Shown one piece after another: positions 31,419 to 41,873 of a DNA stretch of 64,000 nucleotides. The position numbers were made by a program, and so were the translations under genes. The stretch comes from Pyrinomonadaceae bacterium (GTDB lineage: Bacteria > Acidobacteriota > Blastocatellia > Pyrinomonadales > Pyrinomonadaceae), in assembly GCA_021228405.1 (NCBI GenBank), contig JAJQRF010000004.1, positions 248,001 through 312,000 on the forward strand, written 5' to 3'. The notes below the pieces were generated by a model. That model was not told the DNA's origin. It searched no databases and was given only the letters and a program-made list of their open reading frames with translations. The first letter of the stretch is position 1. Every line of letters begins with the position of its first letter.

Positions 31419-33050
31419 TTAATTTCTTGTCAGTTTGAATTTGTCGGCGTTTTTGAAAATGGCGTAACCCAGAATACACGAGAAAACGCAGGAAATATAA
31501 AACGTCACGAAACCCGAAATAAATTGTGCGGGAATGTTGCCCATTTTAGGAAGATCGAGCGGCGATAATATCAAGCCGATGATAAGACCGAAAATACCTG
31601 AAAATGTCAGTAAAATAAAACCCATTAGCAGAATTTTGACGTAATCCAAACCGAAAGTTTTGATCGTGTCCAAACCGACGAGCGGATTGATGGTTGCAGT
31701 GAAAGTCTGCGTGTAGCCCGCGACCGCACACGCCGCCGGAAAATAGAATAATCCCCAGAGAAACGCGAGTCCGGCAAGCAAAACGAGCGGTAAGGCTTTC
31801 GCCAACATTCCCATTACAAAGGATTTTTGCTCCGCTTCGACGGTTTCGGGAGCTTTTCCGAACGTCGATTCGACCTGCGCTTTGCGGTGTTGATTTATCA
31901 TTTCCTGCGCTTGGCGAACATCGTCTTCGGTGTCGGCATAATTTTGCGGATTGTTCGGATCGAAAGATTGATTTCGCTCGTTCATACCGTTCGCAAACTC
32001 CTTGAAATTATCGACTTGTTTGACCGTATTCACATCGTTTTGAGCGAACGGCTGAATCGTTGACATTCCGTTCGGATTCGCTTGTTGGGAAATGCTCGAA
32101 ATCGTCCACCAAACGCCGCCCGCGACGATTACGATAAATAAGCCGAACGAAACCAGATATGCGCCGATGCTCAGGAAAAAAGGGTGAACAACATCGTCCC
32201 AAAGCGAAAAATCATCGAACGACGGCATAAAATTGACTTCGAGTTTTCCCTGCGAAAAATTGTCGATGGTATTTTTCAAAACGCCGAACGTCATCATATT
32301 GGCGAGCATAAAACAAAACAACGCCGCGCCGAACATAAAAATTCCGCCGAAACCTGCCGCCGCTTGTCCGACCGTAAAAAAGCTGAACATCAACGCGCCC
32401 AAAAACAAGCTCGTCCTGAATTTGAAAGGATGCACGATGGCTCTGCCGAAATCGCCGAAACCGAAGCTTTCATTTGCATAATCCGGCAAAACGGCTTGAT
32501 GCGCCGCTTGAATATCCTTGGCGGATTTGCACATCGCGCCGCACATCGGGCAGATTTTGACGTTTCCGCCGTAGGATTTTACGCACAGACGGCAAAACGA
32601 ATTTCCGCAGGTTTCGCAGAGATAAGTTGCCGGATCGTTGTCGTGAAGACAGCAATTCGGCGCAAGTTGCGGTTCGGCGGGCGGAAGCTCGACCGTGTGA
32701 TTCACTCTTTCGAGCGATTTCGTAAAATTGTTAAATTCCGTGAATTGTCCGGAATACCCGTTCGGCAGATTTTGAAAATTCTGAGTATTGACGGCAAACG
32801 GATGATTTTCCGTCGCGCTCGATGTCGCCGTCACGGTCGGCGGCGGCAAACCGTTTTCCTTTGCATTAAAAAAAGGAATCAGCGCGGGAACTTTGCGCGC
32901 TTCGATCCAGCGAAGCTGACCGCGTCTGACCAAATCCTGCGGGAGCAGTGATCCCTGATCTATCCATTGCGTCAGTTCGTCAAAGTTCGATTCGTAAATC
33001 TGCCCGCCGACATCGACCTGCCAACTTTCCTGAAAATTATGCTCGTTCAT
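31419..33050 (-). CDS. Membrane protein with GYF_2-like and B-box-like zinc domains
   Basis: A 543-residue protein in three parts. Residues about 10-60 (WQVDVGGQIYESNFDELTQWI, then GSLLPQDLVRRG) look like a GYF_2/DUF4339 domain that usually binds proline-rich peptides. Residues 133-174 hold a B-box-like zinc module (CCLHDND, CETCGNSFCRLC, CPMCGAMC). The rest is a Yip1/DUF4013-like membrane region with about six helices, interrupted by a charged loop (about 330-410, QSFDPNNPQNYADTEDDV). The cytoplasmic N-terminus would therefore carry two protein-binding modules on a membrane anchor. The function is unknown; it lies alone between terminated units. Confidence 0.75.
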   Translation of the reverse strand: MNEHNFQESWQVDVGGQIYESNFDELTQWIDQGSLLPQDLVRRGQLRWIEARKVPALIPFFNAKENGLPPPTVTATSSATENHPFAVNTQNFQNLPNGYSGQFTEFNNFTKSLERVNHTVELPPAEPQLAPNCCLHDNDPATYLCETCGNSFCRLCVKSYGGNVKICPMCGAMCKSAKDIQAAHQAVLPDYANESFGFGDFGRAIVHPFKFRTSLFLGALMFSFFTVGQAAAGFGGIFMFGAALFCFMLANMMTFGVLKNTIDNFSQGKLEVNFMPSFDDFSLWDDVVHPFFLSIGAYLVSFGLFIVIVAGGVWWTISSISQQANPNGMSTIQPFAQNDVNTVKQVDNFKEFANGMNERNQSFDPNNPQNYADTEDDVRQAQEMINQHRKAQVESTFGKAPETVEAEQKSFVMGMLAKALPLVLLAGLAFLWGLFYFPAACAVAGYTQTFTATINPLVGLDTIKTFGLDYVKILLMGFILLTFSGIFGLIIGLILSPLDLPKMGNIPAQFISGFVTFYISCVFSCILGYAIFKNADKFKLTRN

Positions 33051-33077
33051 ACGGAAATTTCGTTTCTTTTAATGAAA

Positions 33078-34889
33078 CTATGCAATTTTCTTAACAACCG
33101 TGATTCCTTTGTCATTCACGTTTTTCGGCGTGTTCGATTTCAGTTTCACAACGCCGATGCCGATCTGTCCGTCCATACAGGCATCGATCAATGCCTGCAC
33201 GACTTTGTCATCGTAGCGCGATCCGACAAAACTCTTGATGCGTTCGAGCGAATCGGCAAGCGTCATTCCTTTTGAATACGGGCGATCGATCGTCATCGCG
33301 TCGAAAGTATCCGCAACCGAAACGATTTTCGCCTGAAGCGGAATGTCCTTGTCGGTCAAGCCCTGCGGATAACCTTGCCCGTTGACCATTTCGTGGTGCA
33401 TATACATTCCCGGTAAAAAGTCCTGCATCGCCGGAATATTTTTCATAATTTTGAAGCCTTGTTGCGGGTGAGTTTTCATAATTTCAAACTCTTCATTCGT
33501 GAGTGCGGCAGGTTTTTTGAGAATCGAATCGTCGATCGCGATCTTGCCGACATCGTGTAAAAGCGCGCTGATTCTGAGTTTTTCGAGTTCTTCTTCGTCC
33601 ATTCCGAGCCGCATTCCGATCGCGACCGAAACACGCGAAACTCTCTCCGAATGTCCGCGTGTGTAACGGTCTTTGCCGTCGATCGCGGCGGCGAGAGCTT
33701 TGACCGTTCCGACGAAAAGTTCGCGGTTTTCTTCGGCGGCTTTGGCAAGCTGGCGAATGTGCTCCTCGACATTGTCGGTCATAATGTTGAAGGCTTTGCC
33801 GAGCATTCCGATCTCGGTAATGTTCTTTGTTTCAACCCGGTGCGAGAAATCGCCGGCGGCGATCTTTTGCGCGGCGGACGACAATTTCAAAAGCGGAAGC
33901 GTTAATTGGCGTGAAAGCGCAAGCCCGACGAGCAAAGCAAAGCCTGCAAACGCAAGGCTGATAACCCACGTCTGCTGTTTCATTTCGCCGACCGATGCGA
34001 GAGCTTTGCTTTCATCCTGCATCGTGATTACGCCGAAATTCATATTTTTGCCGAAACTGACCGTCGAATACGCGCCGATCATTTCGTGCTTTTTCCCGTC
34101 GTATTCAGCCGAAAACGGAACCAGAGCCGACTGGATTTGACTGTTTGCTTCGAGCCATTCCTGCACGATTCGCAAGCTCGTGAGCGATTTCTGATTTGAA
34201 ACGAGATTCGTGTCGGGATGAAAAACCGCGCGACCTTTATCGTCAACCGCAAAAACTATCGGCAAGCCTGATTTCCAGAGCTCGTCTTCGCTCGTCGGGT
34301 TTACGCCGACGATGCTCCGCGAAATTTCCTTTAATGAAACGACCGCCGTCACGATCGCCGAATTTTGATTGTTCAAAGTTACCGGTGAAGTGATACTGAT
34401 GACGAGATCGTTGCCCGATTTCAATTTCTGCGGCGATCCGAAAAGGATTTTCTGATTTCCCAACTTTGCCGCCGCGTCTTGCGCGATTAGTTCGATCTCT
34501 TCTTTTTTAATGGCTTCCGCACGAAAGACCGAAAGCGATTCGGCTTCGATGGGCTTCATATAAAGCGCGATCAGGTTAGGATTTTCCTTCAAGGTCGTTC
34601 CTAAAAGCTGTTCCGTCTGCGGCGAAGTGAGAATCGCAAAATCGTTGGAAAGTTCGAGAGCCTTGACAAAACTCCCGACCAGATCGCCGTAATGCTGACC
34701 GAACATTTCGAGCTGACGCGCTTTTTCCTGAACGAGCTGTGTTTGATAACGGTTTTCGACCGCCCGCAATTCTTTCGCGCTTCGTTCGGATAAAAACCAG
34801 CCCGTCAAAACAAGCGGCACCAAACCGACCAGTAAAAGCGTCCCGATCACGAAAAATATTAAACTGATTTTCTTTTGTTTCTGAGGCAT
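33078..34889 (-). CDS. Membrane-bound HD-GYP domain phosphodiesterase with HAMP domain
   Basis: A 603-residue c-di-GMP phosphodiesterase-type signalling protein. An N-terminal helix (about 12-30) and a second at about 305-325 enclose a periplasmic sensor of about 270 residues, probably Cache-like. A HAMP domain follows (about 325-375, LPLLKLSSAAQKIAAGDFSHRV). The HD-GYP output domain (about 400-580) has HSERVSRVSVAIG, LLHDVGKIAID (HD near residue 446), HHEMVNGQGYPQGL (the GYP loop) and SVADTFDAMT. All metal-binding residues appear present, so it should hydrolyse c-di-GMP in response to a periplasmic signal. It stands alone; the effector is unknown. Confidence 0.93.
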   Translation of the reverse strand: MPQKQKKISLIFFVIGTLLLVGLVPLVLTGWFLSERSAKELRAVENRYQTQLVQEKARQLEMFGQHYGDLVGSFVKALELSNDFAILTSPQTEQLLGTTLKENPNLIALYMKPIEAESLSVFRAEAIKKEEIELIAQDAAAKLGNQKILFGSPQKLKSGNDLVISITSPVTLNNQNSAIVTAVVSLKEISRSIVGVNPTSEDELWKSGLPIVFAVDDKGRAVFHPDTNLVSNQKSLTSLRIVQEWLEANSQIQSALVPFSAEYDGKKHEMIGAYSTVSFGKNMNFGVITMQDESKALASVGEMKQQTWVISLAFAGFALLVGLALSRQLTLPLLKLSSAAQKIAAGDFSHRVETKNITEIGMLGKAFNIMTDNVEEHIRQLAKAAEENRELFVGTVKALAAAIDGKDRYTRGHSERVSRVSVAIGMRLGMDEEELEKLRISALLHDVGKIAIDDSILKKPAALTNEEFEIMKTHPQQGFKIMKNIPAMQDFLPGMYMHHEMVNGQGYPQGLTDKDIPLQAKIVSVADTFDAMTIDRPYSKGMTLADSLERIKSFVGSRYDDKVVQALIDACMDGQIGIGVVKLKSNTPKNVNDKGITVVKKIA

Positions 34890-35043
34890 TTTTTGAATCT
34901 AGGAAGACGAAGAACTTCGTCATATAGATTTTAGAATAATTCAAGGTAGACGGTCAACATATTTTAACTTGCATCTTTTTTGTTTTGCAAAATAAGTTGG
35001 CAACAAATTCCGACTTTTCATCGTCTTTATGGATTCACTTTTG

Positions 35044-35073
35044 TTACTATTATTTTTCAGACTCGTTTATAAT
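35044..35073 (+). promoter_or_regulatory. Promoter placing transcription start almost at the kinase ATG
   Basis: TTACTA (35044-35049), 18-bp spacer, TATAAT (35068-35073). The ATG is at 35082, only eight bases after the -10 box, and no ribosome binding site is present, so the mRNA may be leaderless. Confidence 0.5.
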
Positions 35074-35081
35074 AATCGCAA

Positions 35082-38000
35082 ATGTCCCCCGAACTTTGGC
35101 AAAAGATCGAATCAATATTTCAAAACGCACTCGACCTTCCGGCTGGAAAGCGTGCGATATTTGTCGCTGAACAGTGCGGCACCGATCTCGTTTTGAAAAA
35201 AGAGGTCGAAAAACTGCTTGCCGATTACGATTCCGCCGAAAGTTTCATCGAATCGCCCGTCTGGACGGACAGCCATTTTTTAAATTCGTCCGCCAAAAAA
35301 GTAATTTCAAAATCGCTCGACGAAGAATCTCAGGAATTAAAGGAAGAGTTCTTTATCGGCAAAAAGATCGGTTCGTATCGGATCGTCGAAGAGATCGGGC
35401 GCGGCGGAATGGGCGCGGTTTTTCTGGCGGAACGCGCCGACGGCGAGTTTTCGCAGAAAGTTGCGATCAAACTCATCAAACGCGGGATGGATTCGGATTT
35501 CATTGTCCGCCGTTTTCGCCACGAACGCCAGATTTTAGCGTCATTCGAGCATCCGTTCATTGCGCGTTTGCTGGACGGCGGCACGACTGCCGAAGGTTTG
35601 CCGTATTTCGTGATGGAATATATCACGGGCGAAACGCTCTACAATTTTGCCGACAATAAACGCCTGAACGTGACCGACCGGCTCAAACTTTTTCAAAAGA
35701 TTTGTTCGGCGGTCGCTTATGCGCACGAACGCCAGATCATTCACCGCGACATCAAACCGAGCAATATTCTCGTCACCCAGCACAACGCGCCGAAACTGCT
35801 CGATTTCGGGATCGCCAAAGTTCTCGACCCCAATCTGATCCACGAATCCGTCAATCCGACCGCTTCGATGATGCGTTTGATGACACCTGATTATGCTTCG
35901 CCCGAACAGGTTCGCGGCGTTGAAGTCACGCCTTCGAGCGATATTTACAGCCTGGGAATCTTGCTTTACGAGCTTCTGACGGGTCATCGTCCGTATAATT
36001 TCAGAGGTCGCGCCCTGCACGAAGTTTCACAGGTCATCTGTGAAGTCGCACCCGAGCTTCCGAGCAAAATCATCGACAGAAACGAAAATCTTCTGCCCCA
36101 ATATTCAAATTCGGGCGATGTTTTCGCGGTTTTGCGCGGAACGACGAAAGCAAATCTGAAAACCGAACTCGCCGAAAATATCGACAATATCGTGATGAAA
36201 GCCCTGGCGAAAAGTGTTTTGGAAAGATATTCTTCGGTTCAGGAATTTTCCGAGGACATTTCCAGACATCTGCGCGGACAGGAAATTCAGGCTCAACCGT
36301 TTACGCCGAAAAACGAAATCCCGAAAAGCAATCTGTCGGTGACAAGTGCCAAATCTCTCGCGGTTTTGCCGTTCAAATTTCTTAATCTGATAAACACGGA
36401 AGATACGGGCGATAAATTTCTCGGTGTCGGTCTGGCTGACGCTTTAATCACGCGTTTGAGCAAAGTCCGCAGTTTCGTCGTTCGTCCTACCAGTTCGATT
36501 CTCCCGTTTCGCGAAGAAATTACCGATCCGATCATCGCCGGAAAGGATTTGAACGTCGATTTTCTGCTTGACGGAAACATCAAGAAAGCGGGAAACCGTT
36601 TGCGCATCACGGTTCAGTTGTTGAATGTTGCTGAAAATTCAACGATCTGGGCGACTTCCATCGACGAAACGATCACGGACGTTTTTGCGCTCGAAGATAC
36701 GATCGCCAACAAAGTCATTGAAGTTTTACTGCCGCAATTGACCGGAAACGAACGCGAAGAACTCGCCAATCGCGGAACCGATTCGCCCGAAGCCTTTGAG
36801 CATTATCTGCGCGGACGCTATTATTTCAACACTTTTACCGAGGAAGGTTTGGCGAAAGCATTCGTCAGTTTTCACAGCGCGATTGCCGCCGACCCGAATT
36901 ACGCACAGGCTTACACCGGACTCGGCGATTATTACAACTGGCTCGGGATCATCGGCGTTTTGCCGCCGCAGGAATGTTTTCAGCCCGCCATCGAAGCCGC
37001 GACCAAAGCCGTCGAACTCAACAATTCGCTTTCGGAAGCGCACGCGACTCTCGGATTTTCGCTCCACGCCGGAAATTATGATTGGGGCAAAGCCGAACAC
37101 CATCTTTCGCGCGCGTTGGAACTCAATCCGAACAACGCGACGGCGTATGTCTGGTATTCGATAGTTTTATATACACAGGGACGCTTTGCCGAAGGTCTGG
37201 AATTTGCGCGCCGCAGTATCGACCTCGACCCGCTCACGCCGTTTAACCATCATAATTTAGGTTGGGGTTTGTATTTTGCACGCCGTTTCGAGGAGGCGAT
37301 CAGGCAATATAAAAATGTCATTAAGGATTTTCCGACCTATATTTTCGGACATTACGGTTTGAGCAAAATCTACCGTATTGTCGGCAAAACCGACGAAGCG
37401 GTCGTCGAAGCGATTGAAACCAAGAAAATTTTCAACGACGGCATTTTCTCGCTTTCGGCGGAGATCGAAAGTCTGGCGGCGAACGGTCAGGAAGCGGAAG
37501 CCGCCGAAAATCTCGAAAAACTTCTCGAAACGGCGCAAACCCGTTTCGTTTCGCCATACAATCTGGCACTGATCTATTGCTATTTCAAGGATAAAGAGAA
37601 GGTTCTGGACAAGCTCGAAGACGCACTGAAGATCAAAGAGGCGTGGCTGAATTGGGTTGGTGTCGAACCCGCCTTCGATTTCGTCCGCGACGAAGAACGT
37701 TTTCAAAAAATCCTCGAAAATATCGGTTACGACATTTTCTTTAATAATTTTTCGGCAAGCCGCAGTAATATGAAAGCGGTTTCGCCCGAAACGGTCGGCA
37801 TTGAAAAGGGACAGCACACGCAAAGTTTGAAAACCGACCCGCAGGAATCGACCACGCTTTCGCTGGCTGAAAAAACTCAAAAAAAGGAAGTCAAAAAGTC
37901 TTCCGCATCGAGAAAATTCTTATTTGCCGCCGCCGCCATTTTTGTTTTTGCCGCATTTATCGGCGTTCTGGCTTATACCAAAATTCTCACGTTTGAATTC

Positions 38001-39434
38001 AGAAGCGGCAATCGAATGATTCCATCGCAGATTTCGACCAATTATCAAACGCCCGTGATCGCCGTTTTGCCGTTCAAAAGCGAAAACATCGAACAGCAAA
38101 ATCTCGGCATCGGTCTGGCGGACGATCTGACCCGAAAGCTCGGCATCATCAAACGGCTCACGGTCATCGCGTCGAGTTCGGGACGCATCGCGGCAAATGA
38201 CGAGATCGGAAAGATCGCCGATTCGATCAAAGCCAATTTCATCGTGCGCGGAAATTTCACGAAAAACGGAAACAATTCCGAGCTTTCCGCCGAAATGGTC
38301 GATACCAGGTCAGGAGAAATTATCTGGTCGGAAAAATTCGCGACCAGCGACGGAAATTTGTTCGCGCTTCAATCGAAAGTTGCCGAAAAAATCTGGCAAT
38401 CGCTCGGAATCGAACCGCTTCCCGTCGAACGCGAACAGGTTTTCAAAAATTACACGAAAAATTCTCTGGCTTACGAGCTTTACCTGGTCGGAAGATTTCA
38501 GACGACGACGCGTTCTTCGGTCGATCTGCAAAAAGCGATCGCGGCTTTTTCGCAAGCCGTTTCGGAAGACGAAGGTTTTGCTCCGGCTTATGCCGGACTT
38601 GCCGACGCGTATGTTTTGCTCAATTTATATTCGATCAATCCGCCGCCCGACGTTTACAAAAAAGCCGAGCAAGCCGCGCTCAAGGCTCTGGCGATCGACG
38701 ATAATCTGGCGGAAGCGCACACTTCGCTCGGCTACATCAAATTTTTCAACAACCGCGACCAAGCCGGCGCGGAACTCGAATTTCGCCGCGCCATTCAGAT
38801 CAATCCGTCATATGCACAAGGTCATCATTGGTTCGCGCTTGCGCTGATGGCGTTAAATCGTCCGCTCGACGCACTCAGCGAAGCGCAGACCGCCGAAAAA
38901 CTCAACCCGCTTGCACCGATCACCCGAACCGCCGTTTGTATGGCTTATTACTACGGCAGACAATATAACGAAGCGATCAAAGAATGCGATGCGGCTTTGA
39001 CTCTCAACGAAAGTTTCGTTCCCGCACACAAAACCAAACGCTGGATTTATACGGCGATGGGAGATAAAGATAACTCGCTTGCCGCCTATCGCAAGGAATA
39101 CAGCTACGCCGGAGGAAACAACGAACCCGGCTGGATTCCCGTCCGCATCCAGTCCGAATCTCTGTTTGGAAAACGTGAAGAGCTTTTTGCCGAACTCGAA
39201 AAAGCCGTTTTGATCGATCAGGTAAAAAACAATCCGCAGGCTTACGCCGAAGAGATCGCGCTTGCCTACAATCTGATCGGCGAAAAGGAAAAAGCCCTGT
39301 CGTGGCTCGAAAAAGCCGAAGCCGCGCATAATCACAAATTCAATTTCATCAAATCCGAACCGCGCTTTGCCAATCTGCAAAACGAACCGCGCTTTCAGGC
39401 TTTAATCAAAAAACTTCAGACAAAGATCGAATAA
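35082..39434 (+). CDS. Large Ser/Thr protein kinase with two TolB-like/TPR sensor modules
   Basis: A 1450-residue Hanks-type kinase. The N-terminus (SPELWQKIESIFQNALDLP) is typical of acidobacterial kinases partnered with ECF sigma factors. The kinase domain (about 97-400) is complete: GRGGMGAVF, VAIKLIKRG, HRDIKPSNIL near 221, and DFGIAK. Next come a TolB-like N-terminal domain (about 424-560, SLAVLPFKFL) and TPR repeats (about 580-900). A membrane helix (about 943-967) leads to a second TolB-like domain (from about 990, VIAVLPFKS) and a second TPR series (about 1150-1440). The usual architecture is kinase-TM-TolB-TPR. Here one sensor module lies before the membrane helix and one after, which suggests a fusion of two such genes in which the second lost its kinase. 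Confidence 0.92.
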   Translation: MSPELWQKIESIFQNALDLPAGKRAIFVAEQCGTDLVLKKEVEKLLADYDSAESFIESPVWTDSHFLNSSAKKVISKSLDEESQELKEEFFIGKKIGSYRIVEEIGRGGMGAVFLAERADGEFSQKVAIKLIKRGMDSDFIVRRFRHERQILASFEHPFIARLLDGGTTAEGLPYFVMEYITGETLYNFADNKRLNVTDRLKLFQKICSAVAYAHERQIIHRDIKPSNILVTQHNAPKLLDFGIAKVLDPNLIHESVNPTASMMRLMTPDYASPEQVRGVEVTPSSDIYSLGILLYELLTGHRPYNFRGRALHEVSQVICEVAPELPSKIIDRNENLLPQYSNSGDVFAVLRGTTKANLKTELAENIDNIVMKALAKSVLERYSSVQEFSEDISRHLRGQEIQAQPFTPKNEIPKSNLSVTSAKSLAVLPFKFLNLINTEDTGDKFLGVGLADALITRLSKVRSFVVRPTSSILPFREEITDPIIAGKDLNVDFLLDGNIKKAGNRLRITVQLLNVAENSTIWATSIDETITDVFALEDTIANKVIEVLLPQLTGNEREELANRGTDSPEAFEHYLRGRYYFNTFTEEGLAKAFVSFHSAIAADPNYAQAYTGLGDYYNWLGIIGVLPPQECFQPAIEAATKAVELNNSLSEAHATLGFSLHAGNYDWGKAEHHLSRALELNPNNATAYVWYSIVLYTQGRFAEGLEFARRSIDLDPLTPFNHHNLGWGLYFARRFEEAIRQYKNVIKDFPTYIFGHYGLSKIYRIVGKTDEAVVEAIETKKIFNDGIFSLSAEIESLAANGQEAEAAENLEKLLETAQTRFVSPYNLALIYCYFKDKEKVLDKLEDALKIKEAWLNWVGVEPAFDFVRDEERFQKILENIGYDIFFNNFSASRSNMKAVSPETVGIEKGQHTQSLKTDPQESTTLSLAEKTQKKEVKKSSASRKFLFAAAAIFVFAAFIGVLAYTKILTFEFRSGNRMIPSQISTNYQTPVIAVLPFKSENIEQQNLGIGLADDLTRKLGIIKRLTVIASSSGRIAANDEIGKIADSIKANFIVRGNFTKNGNNSELSAEMVDTRSGEIIWSEKFATSDGNLFALQSKVAEKIWQSLGIEPLPVEREQVFKNYTKNSLAYELYLVGRFQTTTRSSVDLQKAIAAFSQAVSEDEGFAPAYAGLADAYVLLNLYSINPPPDVYKKAEQAALKALAIDDNLAEAHTSLGYIKFFNNRDQAGAELEFRRAIQINPSYAQGHHWFALALMALNRPLDALSEAQTAEKLNPLAPITRTAVCMAYYYGRQYNEAIKECDAALTLNESFVPAHKTKRWIYTAMGDKDNSLAAYRKEYSYAGGNNEPGWIPVRIQSESLFGKREELFAELEKAVLIDQVKNNPQAYAEEIALAYNLIGEKEKALSWLEKAEAAHNHKFNFIKSEPRFANLQNEPRFQALIKKLQTKIE

Positions 39435-39473
39435 AAAAGCGGAGCGCAATCATTCAACTTGCGCTCTTTTTTA
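39432..39473. terminator. Bidirectional intrinsic terminator
   Basis: GAGCGCAA (39442-39449) and TTGCGCTC (39459-39466) form a GC-rich 8-bp stem, flanked by AAAAAAG on the left and TTTTTTA on the right, between the convergent kinase and lipase-like genes. Confidence 0.9.
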
Positions 39474-41789
39474 TTATCTAACGGCATTTGCCCAGGTTCC
39501 AAGAACGGCTTCGAGTTCAAAGGTCGAAGTGTTTTCCAATTTCAGTTTCCAATTCGCTTTCGCCGTCGGTTTGTTGTAAAAGATCGAACGAAACCAGAGG
39601 TTCGCCTCGCACGAATCCGTGAGATTTTTCCCGACGATCTCGCCTTTTTCGTTGTAAAGCGTCGCCGAAATTTTTGGGTCAGCCATAAACGTCATCCCGA
39701 AATTCTGCGCCGCTTCAACGGGAATTTCGAGCTCGACCGACTGTTTCGGCGAAAGCTTGACGGCTTTTGCGAAATCCGGTTTGAAGGAATCCGCATTGTT
39801 TACAGTTTGGCGGTTTTGCAGATCGGTTTGCGGCTGAAACCCCGCATTCACAAACATCAAGCCGTCATTCGGTTGCATTGCGCGACCCGTCGTTTTCGGC
39901 AGTTCGGGCATTTCGGGGTTGTGATTTCCTTTCGGACCGATCGCCAGATGCGGTTTCACAAATCCCGAAAAATCCTTCGTTCCCGTCAATTCCGTGTGCA
40001 AACTGTCCGTCAATCCCTTATCCTTTACCGTCCAGTGCGCCGAAGGAACCGTTACCACACCGTCGCCCGCGCCCGCATATTTACAGATCGTCGGAACGGG
40101 ATTTCCTGCCAGAGCCGAAAATTTCACGCCTTTGCGCTGTGTGTGGACGCGGTTAAAGCCTTCGACATAATCCTGCCGTAATTGGCGGACGGCTTCGACT
40201 TCCTTGCCGACGAGCGCGAAAGTATTGTCCATCACGTCCGCACAGGGCGACCCCATATTCGGCGTGCCGAGCATCACGAGATGCGCGACTTTCGGGCGAC
40301 CGTCTTCGGTGTCGGTTTTCATCAATTGGTCGATATACCAGCGCGAGATCAATCCGCCGAGCGAATGCGCGACGATGTCAACGTGCCACGCGTTGCGGTC
40401 TTCCTGCGCATATTTGACGTATGTTTCAAGCTGATGCGCATTGTCGCCGATCGACGCGGTTTGCTCGGTCGACATAAAGGCTTTGCCCGTGTTCATAATG
40501 CCGTGTTCGGGCTTTTCGCCGACCGGAAACGCCTTCCAGTCGTATGAATGCGAAGTCGTCAGAATATTTTGCCAACTGCTCCAAGCCTTTTCCCAGTTGC
40601 TCCAAAGTCCGTGCACCAGCACGACGGGTTTCGGCGCGACCTTCAGATTTTTGGTCATTTCATCGATCTTTTTGTTATTTTCTTCGAGTTCGGCTTTGAT
40701 GCGCTGAACGAGGCGCGGGCGACCGTCATCGAACCACGCGTAACCCGACGAATCCCAGACCATTTCGACCGTTTCCTCGCTGTTCGGTTCGACGCGCACC
40801 GACAAAACATCATCGTTGAGCGGCGCGTCGGGCTTTGCGCCGTCCCATTTATCGCCTTTGTAGGTTTCCTTCAAACGCAGATCGGCATATTTCGTTTCGC
40901 CCGAAAGATTGAGAATTTTCGCCTTTATCCTGACGAAATTGCCGTCGATCGTGCCTCTCTGTTCGGTGATTTCCTGCCAATCGTTCCAGTTCGGAAACTT
41001 CATATCTTCAAATTTCAGATCGGCAATACGCAGCGGCGCACCGCATTTTTGCAAGCTCCACGTGATCGTTTCGACCACGCCGCCGGGAAAATTCTGCGAA
41101 AAACTTCCCGAAAGACGGTTCGGATCGCCCGGATCGATGCGGTTCGTTCCGTTGCTCGTCATCGAATGACCGTCAACCGTCGTAAAAGTATCAGGGAGTT
41201 TCAGATTTTTGCCTTCTTTGCGGGTGCATTGACCGCTGAAAGTTGCGGTTTCCTCGCCCGAAATCTTGCCCTGAATCGGCGGGACACCGACGCTTACTGA
41301 ATAAGTTCCGTCGCCGTTTACGCCGACGCTGACATTTGCTTCGGCATTTGTGGCGTTTGCCGTCGTTTCACTTTTCGACACAAAATCGCCCGTCATAACC
41401 TGAAATGTCTTTCCGCGATCACACGAATTTTCTTCCTGCGCGTTTGTTTTCTCGATGCTCGTCATCTTGTGTTCGATACGCGCCTTGCCGATATTTGAAC
41501 CGTTTCTTTCGGGAGATTCGAGAACCGCGACCGACGCTTGATAGTTGTAGCGCATTTCCCATTCGCGTTTGTCCTTCCCGCGATTGCTCACACGTTCGAT
41601 GGTTTTGCTGTCGGTCATCGTTTGCGTGCGCGTGTAAGTGACACTGCCCGTCCACGCGCCCGAACATTTCGCCGCACCGCCCGCCGACGCACGGCGCGTT
41701 TGCGCCGAAATCTGAAATACGCCCGTTAAAATGCTCAAGATAACTGCAAATGTGTAAACTTTATTCGATAAACTACGATGTTTTAGCAT
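39474..41789 (-). CDS. Secreted alpha/beta-hydrolase (lipase/esterase-like) with N-terminal beta region
   Basis: A 771-residue exported protein with a signal peptide (about 1-30, ending SAQTRR). A large beta-rich, low-complexity N-terminal region (about 35-380) precedes an alpha/beta-hydrolase domain: PKPVVLVHGLWSNWEKAW (about 382-400) gives the oxyanion-hole region and DIVAHSLGGLISRWYI (serine near 472) the nucleophile elbow. A Gly-rich stretch with GAGDGVVTVPSAHW contributes the acid, and a late histidine (LHTELTG) is a candidate catalytic base. A C-terminal beta-sandwich of about 150 residues follows. It may act as a lipase, esterase or PGAP1-like acyl hydrolase on the cell surface. The substrate is unknown. 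Confidence 0.82.
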   Translation of the reverse strand: MLKHRSLSNKVYTFAVILSILTGVFQISAQTRRASAGGAAKCSGAWTGSVTYTRTQTMTDSKTIERVSNRGKDKREWEMRYNYQASVAVLESPERNGSNIGKARIEHKMTSIEKTNAQEENSCDRGKTFQVMTGDFVSKSETTANATNAEANVSVGVNGDGTYSVSVGVPPIQGKISGEETATFSGQCTRKEGKNLKLPDTFTTVDGHSMTSNGTNRIDPGDPNRLSGSFSQNFPGGVVETITWSLQKCGAPLRIADLKFEDMKFPNWNDWQEITEQRGTIDGNFVRIKAKILNLSGETKYADLRLKETYKGDKWDGAKPDAPLNDDVLSVRVEPNSEETVEMVWDSSGYAWFDDGRPRLVQRIKAELEENNKKIDEMTKNLKVAPKPVVLVHGLWSNWEKAWSSWQNILTTSHSYDWKAFPVGEKPEHGIMNTGKAFMSTEQTASIGDNAHQLETYVKYAQEDRNAWHVDIVAHSLGGLISRWYIDQLMKTDTEDGRPKVAHLVMLGTPNMGSPCADVMDNTFALVGKEVEAVRQLRQDYVEGFNRVHTQRKGVKFSALAGNPVPTICKYAGAGDGVVTVPSAHWTVKDKGLTDSLHTELTGTKDFSGFVKPHLAIGPKGNHNPEMPELPKTTGRAMQPNDGLMFVNAGFQPQTDLQNRQTVNNADSFKPDFAKAVKLSPKQSVELEIPVEAAQNFGMTFMADPKISATLYNEKGEIVGKNLTDSCEANLWFRSIFYNKPTAKANWKLKLENTSTFELEAVLGTWANAVR

Positions 41790-41873
41790 CTCTTTTCTCC
41801 GCTCTTTGGTTGAAAAAAATCAATTCTTCAAACTCTAACGCGCAAATTTGAATAGAAACGTTTCAATTTAAAG

